From Hyphomicrobiales bacterium (GTDB lineage: Bacteria > Pseudomonadota > Alphaproteobacteria > Rhizobiales > Devosiaceae), in the NCBI GenBank assembly GCA_027082895.1, contig JALWTJ010000059.1:1-8969 (forward strand): a DNA stretch of 8,969 bases, written 5' to 3'. Both the position numbers and the translations under genes were made by a program. The notes below the pieces were generated by a model. It searched no databases. It worked only from the letters and a program-made list of their open reading frames with translations, and was not told where the DNA came from. Below are positions 6,019 through 8,969 of this stretch, in pieces (position 1 is the stretch's first letter; each line of letters begins with the position of its first letter).

Positions 6019-8190
6019 TTGCAAGACCCTTTTTTTACAAAGCAGAAACGCAAGAAAACGTCCTCCATGCTGGAAGCGGACGCCTGGCTGGATTCGAGCC
6101 TGTTCGATTTCTTCCAGTCCCTTGGTCAGGGCTATACCCGGCTCCAGGACGCCATGAACGTGTTTCACCTTTACGGTCTGAAGCGTCTGCTGGTGGAAAT
6201 CTTTTCCGATGCGCTTTCGTTCCTGACCATCGGACTGGTGCTGATGACGGCACTTGCCCTGCCCGCCTTTGATGCTACCGCCTCGGGGGAGTTCAACCGG
6301 GCAGAAGATTATTCGGTCATCTTTCTGGACCGGTATGGCAACGAAATCGGCCGTCGCGGCATCCGGACCGATGATTCCTTCGAACTGAAGGATCTGCCCG
6401 ACTATCTGATCAAGGCCACGCTGGCCACCGAGGACCGGCGGTTTTACGAACATTTCGGCATCGACGTGCTGGGAACCCTGCGCGCCCTGCTGTCGAACAT
6501 TCAGGCCAATTCCGTGGTGGAGGGGGGCTCCTCGATAACCCAGCAGCTGGCAAAGAACCTGTTCCTGTCCTCCGAACGCACCATCGAGCGCAAGATCAAG
6601 GAGGCCTTTCTGGCCCTGTGGCTGGAGGCCCATTACACCAAGGATGAAATCCTCAAGCTCTATTTCGACCGCGCCTACATGGGAGGCGGCAATTTCGGGG
6701 TAGCCGCGGCGGCGGAGTTCTATTTCGGCAAGTCGGTCAAGGATATCACCCTGTCCGAAGCGGCCATGCTGGGGGGCATGTTCAAGGCGCCGTCCCGCTA
6801 TGCGCCCCATGTGGACCTTGCCGCGGCGCGGGCGCGGGCAAACGAGGTGCTGACCAACATGGTGCAGGCCGGTTTTCTCACCGAGGGACAGGTCACCGCC
6901 GCCCGGCGGCTGCCGGCCAAGGCGGTGGAACGTTTCGACGATGTGGAATCACCCAACTATTTCCTTGACTGGGCGTTCGAGAAGGTCAAGCAGATCGTGG
7001 CGGACAGCGATGCGGCCGGGTTCGTTGTGCGCACCACCATCGACCCGGTTCTGCAATCCTATGCGGAGCAGGCGGTTTCCTCCATCCTGCGCGAAAACGG
7101 AGAGGCCTACGGGGTGGATCAGGCCGCCATGGTGGTCATGGAGCCATCCGGGCCGGTGCGGGCCATGGTGGGGGGGCTGGACTATGGACGCAGCCAGTAC
7201 AACAGGGCCACCGCCTCGGCCCGCCAGCCCGGTTCCAGCTTCAAGCCGTTCGTCTATGCCACCGCGTTCGAAATGCTGGACTATACGCCCCAGACCGTGG
7301 TCAAGGACACGCGGGTATGCATCGGCAACTGGTGTCCGAACAATTACAGCCGCTCGTTCCGGGGAAATGTCACCCTGATGACGGCGCTGACCCGCTCCAT
7401 CAATACCGTTCCGGTCACCCTTTCCATCCGCACCGGCCGCCAGCCGATCGCGGACATGGCCCACCGGCTGGGCATTACCAGCGATTTCCCGGTCACCCGG
7501 TCGCTGGCGCTGGGGGTTGCCTCGGTCAGTGTGCTGGACATGACTTCGGCCTATGGGGTGTTTGCCAGCGGCGGGCTGAAATCCACCGCCCAGGGCATTT
7601 CGCGCATCACGACCCTCAGGGGAGAGGAAATATACCGGTTTGACCCGGAGGCGCCGCGGGAACGGCTGATCAGCGCCAGAACGGCGCAATATATCAATTC
7701 CATGCTGCGCAACGTGGTCACCTCGGGCACCGGCCGCCGGGCGCGCGTGGAGGGGGTTCCCGCTGCGGGAAAGACCGGCACCACCACTTCCTACAGGGAT
7801 GCCTGGTTTGCCGGTTACACGGGCAATTATGTGGCAACGGTGTGGATGGGCAATGACAATTACCGGCCCACCCGCCGCCTGACGGGGGGACGGCTTCCGG
7901 CCATGATCTGGCAAAAATTCATGGAGCTTGCCCATTCCAATATCGAGGTGAAGCCCCTGTTCGGTGTGGACTTCACGCCACCGCCTCGCGCCATTGCCCA
8001 GAGCGAGGCCCCCGACCAGCAGGCCATCGCGGAACGCCCCCCTTCCCTCACGCGGGAAGCAGCATCCAAGCTGGACAGCCTGATCGACATCTTCTCCGCT
8101 GCCCTGGTCAACCAGCGGCCCGTGCCCCGGCGCAGCATTGATCCTCCGGCGCGCCCCCTGCCCGGCCCTCCCATGCAGCCGGAGCCGTGA
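6019..8190 (+). CDS. Bifunctional class A penicillin-binding protein (PBP1A family)
   Basis: This 723-residue peptidoglycan synthase polymerises glycan strands and cross-links peptides in the periplasm while anchored in the inner membrane. A cytoplasmic N-terminus of about 60 residues precedes one membrane span (about 66-84). The GT51 transglycosylase shows ATEDRRFYEHFGID (136-149, catalytic Glu138), EGGSSITQQLAKNLFLS (168-184) and RKIKEAFLALWLEA (191-204). The transpeptidase has SSFK (Ser406 nucleophile, Lys409), SIN (460-462) and KTG (585-587), so both activities should be intact. The tail is Pro-rich. The start is TTG with a weak GGGA seven bases upstream; an ATG at 6067 is the alternative. 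TTG is preferred because the resulting MQDPF N-terminus matches rhizobial homologues as I recall them. The frame is closed by a stop at 5983-5985. Confidence 0.94.
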   Translation: MQDPFFTKQKRKKTSSMLEADAWLDSSLFDFFQSLGQGYTRLQDAMNVFHLYGLKRLLVEIFSDALSFLTIGLVLMTALALPAFDATASGEFNRAEDYSVIFLDRYGNEIGRRGIRTDDSFELKDLPDYLIKATLATEDRRFYEHFGIDVLGTLRALLSNIQANSVVEGGSSITQQLAKNLFLSSERTIERKIKEAFLALWLEAHYTKDEILKLYFDRAYMGGGNFGVAAAAEFYFGKSVKDITLSEAAMLGGMFKAPSRYAPHVDLAAARARANEVLTNMVQAGFLTEGQVTAARRLPAKAVERFDDVESPNYFLDWAFEKVKQIVADSDAAGFVVRTTIDPVLQSYAEQAVSSILRENGEAYGVDQAAMVVMEPSGPVRAMVGGLDYGRSQYNRATASARQPGSSFKPFVYATAFEMLDYTPQTVVKDTRVCIGNWCPNNYSRSFRGNVTLMTALTRSINTVPVTLSIRTGRQPIADMAHRLGITSDFPVTRSLALGVASVSVLDMTSAYGVFASGGLKSTAQGISRITTLRGEEIYRFDPEAPRERLISARTAQYINSMLRNVVTSGTGRRARVEGVPAAGKTGTTTSYRDAWFAGYTGNYVATVWMGNDNYRPTRRLTGGRLPAMIWQKFMELAHSNIEVKPLFGVDFTPPPRAIAQSEAPDQQAIAERPPSLTREAASKLDSLIDIFSAALVNQRPVPRRSIDPPARPLPGPPMQPEP

Positions 8191-8194
8191 TACC

Positions 8195-8770
8195 GTGAAA
8201 TTCCTGGCCAACCTGCTGATCTTTTTCGGTGTCGCTCTGGCGATCGGTTTCGGGCTGAGCTTCGTTGCGCTGGAAAATGGCAGCCTTTTCGGCACCTTCC
8301 GGATGGGACCATGGGCCGCGTGGGCACAGGTGGGGGTTGCCAACCCCGACCCTTACACGCGGGCTTATATATCGCGCACCAATGCGCTGGAACTGGCGTG
8401 GGCGGAGGGCCTGCGCTTCAGCGCGGTAAAAGACAGCGATGGCCAGCCCCTGCTGCTGCAATGCAACTACCGGATTGACGGCATGATGCCCGAATCCAGC
8501 TTCTGGACTCTTGTGGCCACGGACGGCACGGGCGCTCTTGCCGTGCCTGAATACGGACTTCGGGCACTGGCAAGCGGCCATATCCAGCAGTTCGACGACG
8601 GCCGGTTCCTTTTGCGGGTGGGGCCGGATCTGGCGCCGGGAAACTGGCTGGAAACCAGCGGGGAAGGCAAGCTGGTGCTGGTGCTGACCCTTTATGACAC
8701 CAATTTGCAGTCCGGACTCGTTTCGGGAGAAAACAGCCTGCCCGCCATCAGCCGGGAGTCGTGCAGGTGA
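8195..8770 (+). CDS. Membrane-anchored DUF1214 domain protein
   Basis: This protein of about 191 residues has one N-terminal hydrophobic segment (about residues 2-27), probably an uncleaved anchor or signal, with the rest in the periplasm. The C-terminal half resembles the DUF1214 beta-sandwich: ESSFWTLVATDGTGAL in the middle and GNWLETSGEGKLVLVLTLYD near the end, plus NPDPYTRAYISRTNALELAW after the anchor. Substrate and function are unknown. The start is GTG, four bases after the PBP stop, with GGAG ten bases upstream; an ATG at 8138 inside the PBP gene would place a non-hydrophobic stretch before the membrane segment and is unlikely. The tight spacing on both sides implies one operon with the PBP and the following DUF1254 gene. 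Confidence 0.85.
   Translation: MKFLANLLIFFGVALAIGFGLSFVALENGSLFGTFRMGPWAAWAQVGVANPDPYTRAYISRTNALELAWAEGLRFSAVKDSDGQPLLLQCNYRIDGMMPESSFWTLVATDGTGALAVPEYGLRALASGHIQQFDDGRFLLRVGPDLAPGNWLETSGEGKLVLVLTLYDTNLQSGLVSGENSLPAISRESCR
8754..8758 (+). promoter_or_regulatory. Ribosome binding site deciding the start of the last gene
   Basis: GGGAG lies eight bases before the GTG at 8767 but only two before the GTG at 8761, so translation most likely starts at 8767, overlapping the DUF1214 stop codon (GTGA). Confidence 0.55.
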
Positions 8771-8969
8771 GCCGGACAATCATGTGGATCATCGGGGGCG
8801 TCTTTCTGGGGATCATCATCCATCTGGTGGTGATCCTGATCCTGCCCACCCTTGCCAGTGACAGCATATGGAAACGCATCACCCGGCCAGACAATTTCGA
8901 ACGGGTGGCGGTGCTGGATGATATCGGGCCGGGGGAGGCCAACCCGCTGCATCTGGATCCGGAATTTCT
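8767..8969 (+). CDS. Membrane-anchored DUF1254-type protein, 3' end outside the window
   Basis: Only the first 67 residues are visible. They show an N-terminal hydrophobic segment (about IMWIIGGVFLGIIIHLVVIL), then ILPTLASDSIWKRITRPDNF and a segment leading to NPLHLDPEF. Short, membrane-anchored DUF1254 proteins with an N-terminus of this plan follow DUF1214 genes in alphaproteobacteria. The call rests on that context and on recollection of the family, as the diagnostic part of the domain is mostly beyond the edge. GTG start overlapping the previous stop by four bases suggests translational coupling and a joint role with the DUF1214 partner. Function unknown. Confidence 0.7.
   Translation, partial: MSRTIMWIIGGVFLGIIIHLVVILILPTLASDSIWKRITRPDNFERVAVLDDIGPGEANPLHLDPEF

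Noticed and set aside
5920..6810. Minus-strand ORF of 296 codons antisense to the PBP N-terminus
   Set aside because: Composition is artefactual and it would run through the divergent promoter region.
6949..8343. Minus-strand ORF of 464 codons antisense to the PBP gene
   Set aside because: Arg/Gly/His-rich shadow of a gene with intact SxxK, SxN and KTG motifs.
1..8969. CRISPR array, tRNA, rRNA, insertion sequence or att repeats
   Set aside because: Looked for by eye on both strands; no regular repeats, cloverleaf, transposase or flanking direct repeats were found.

Overview
The window looks like the chromosome of a GC-rich alphaproteobacterium, most likely of the Hyphomicrobiales (Rhizobiales) or a close relative. 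The pointers are the type of class A penicillin-binding protein, a YcgN-type cysteine-cluster protein, a split DUF1214/DUF1254 pair, and a structural gene cluster that resembles the RcGTA (Rhodobacter capsulatus gene transfer agent) family. This is judged from protein content only; no marker gene fixes the genus, and no rRNA or tRNA was seen.

Left part, about 38-5259, minus strand. This is a compact DNA-packaging and head module, transcribed from right to left: a small-terminase-like HTH protein, large terminase, portal, a 62-residue single-span membrane protein, a possible 85-residue basic protein, HK97-type prohead protease, and HK97-fold major capsid protein. Order, sizes and motifs fit the first genes of an RcGTA-like cluster (g1 to g5). 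Genes overlap or lie within about 22 bases of each other, so they probably form one translationally coupled operon. The window ends just beyond the capsid gene at a strong hairpin; adaptor and tail genes would lie outside it. No integrase, repressor or attachment site is visible at the right end of the module, which favours a domesticated element or gene transfer agent over a recent prophage.

Middle, 5260-6018. A 126-base spacer probably holds the module's promoter. It is followed by a minus-strand ycgN-like gene and a 144-base divergent promoter region with a perfect 7-base inverted repeat.

Right part, 6019-8969, plus strand. A bifunctional class A penicillin-binding protein starts at TTG. 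Four bases later comes a membrane-anchored DUF1214-type protein, whose stop codon overlaps the start of a membrane-anchored DUF1254-type protein that runs off the end. These three look like one host operon for envelope functions.

The structural genes are recognisable. The less explained parts are the two small ORFs between portal and protease, the hairpin after the capsid gene, and the two intergenic regions.
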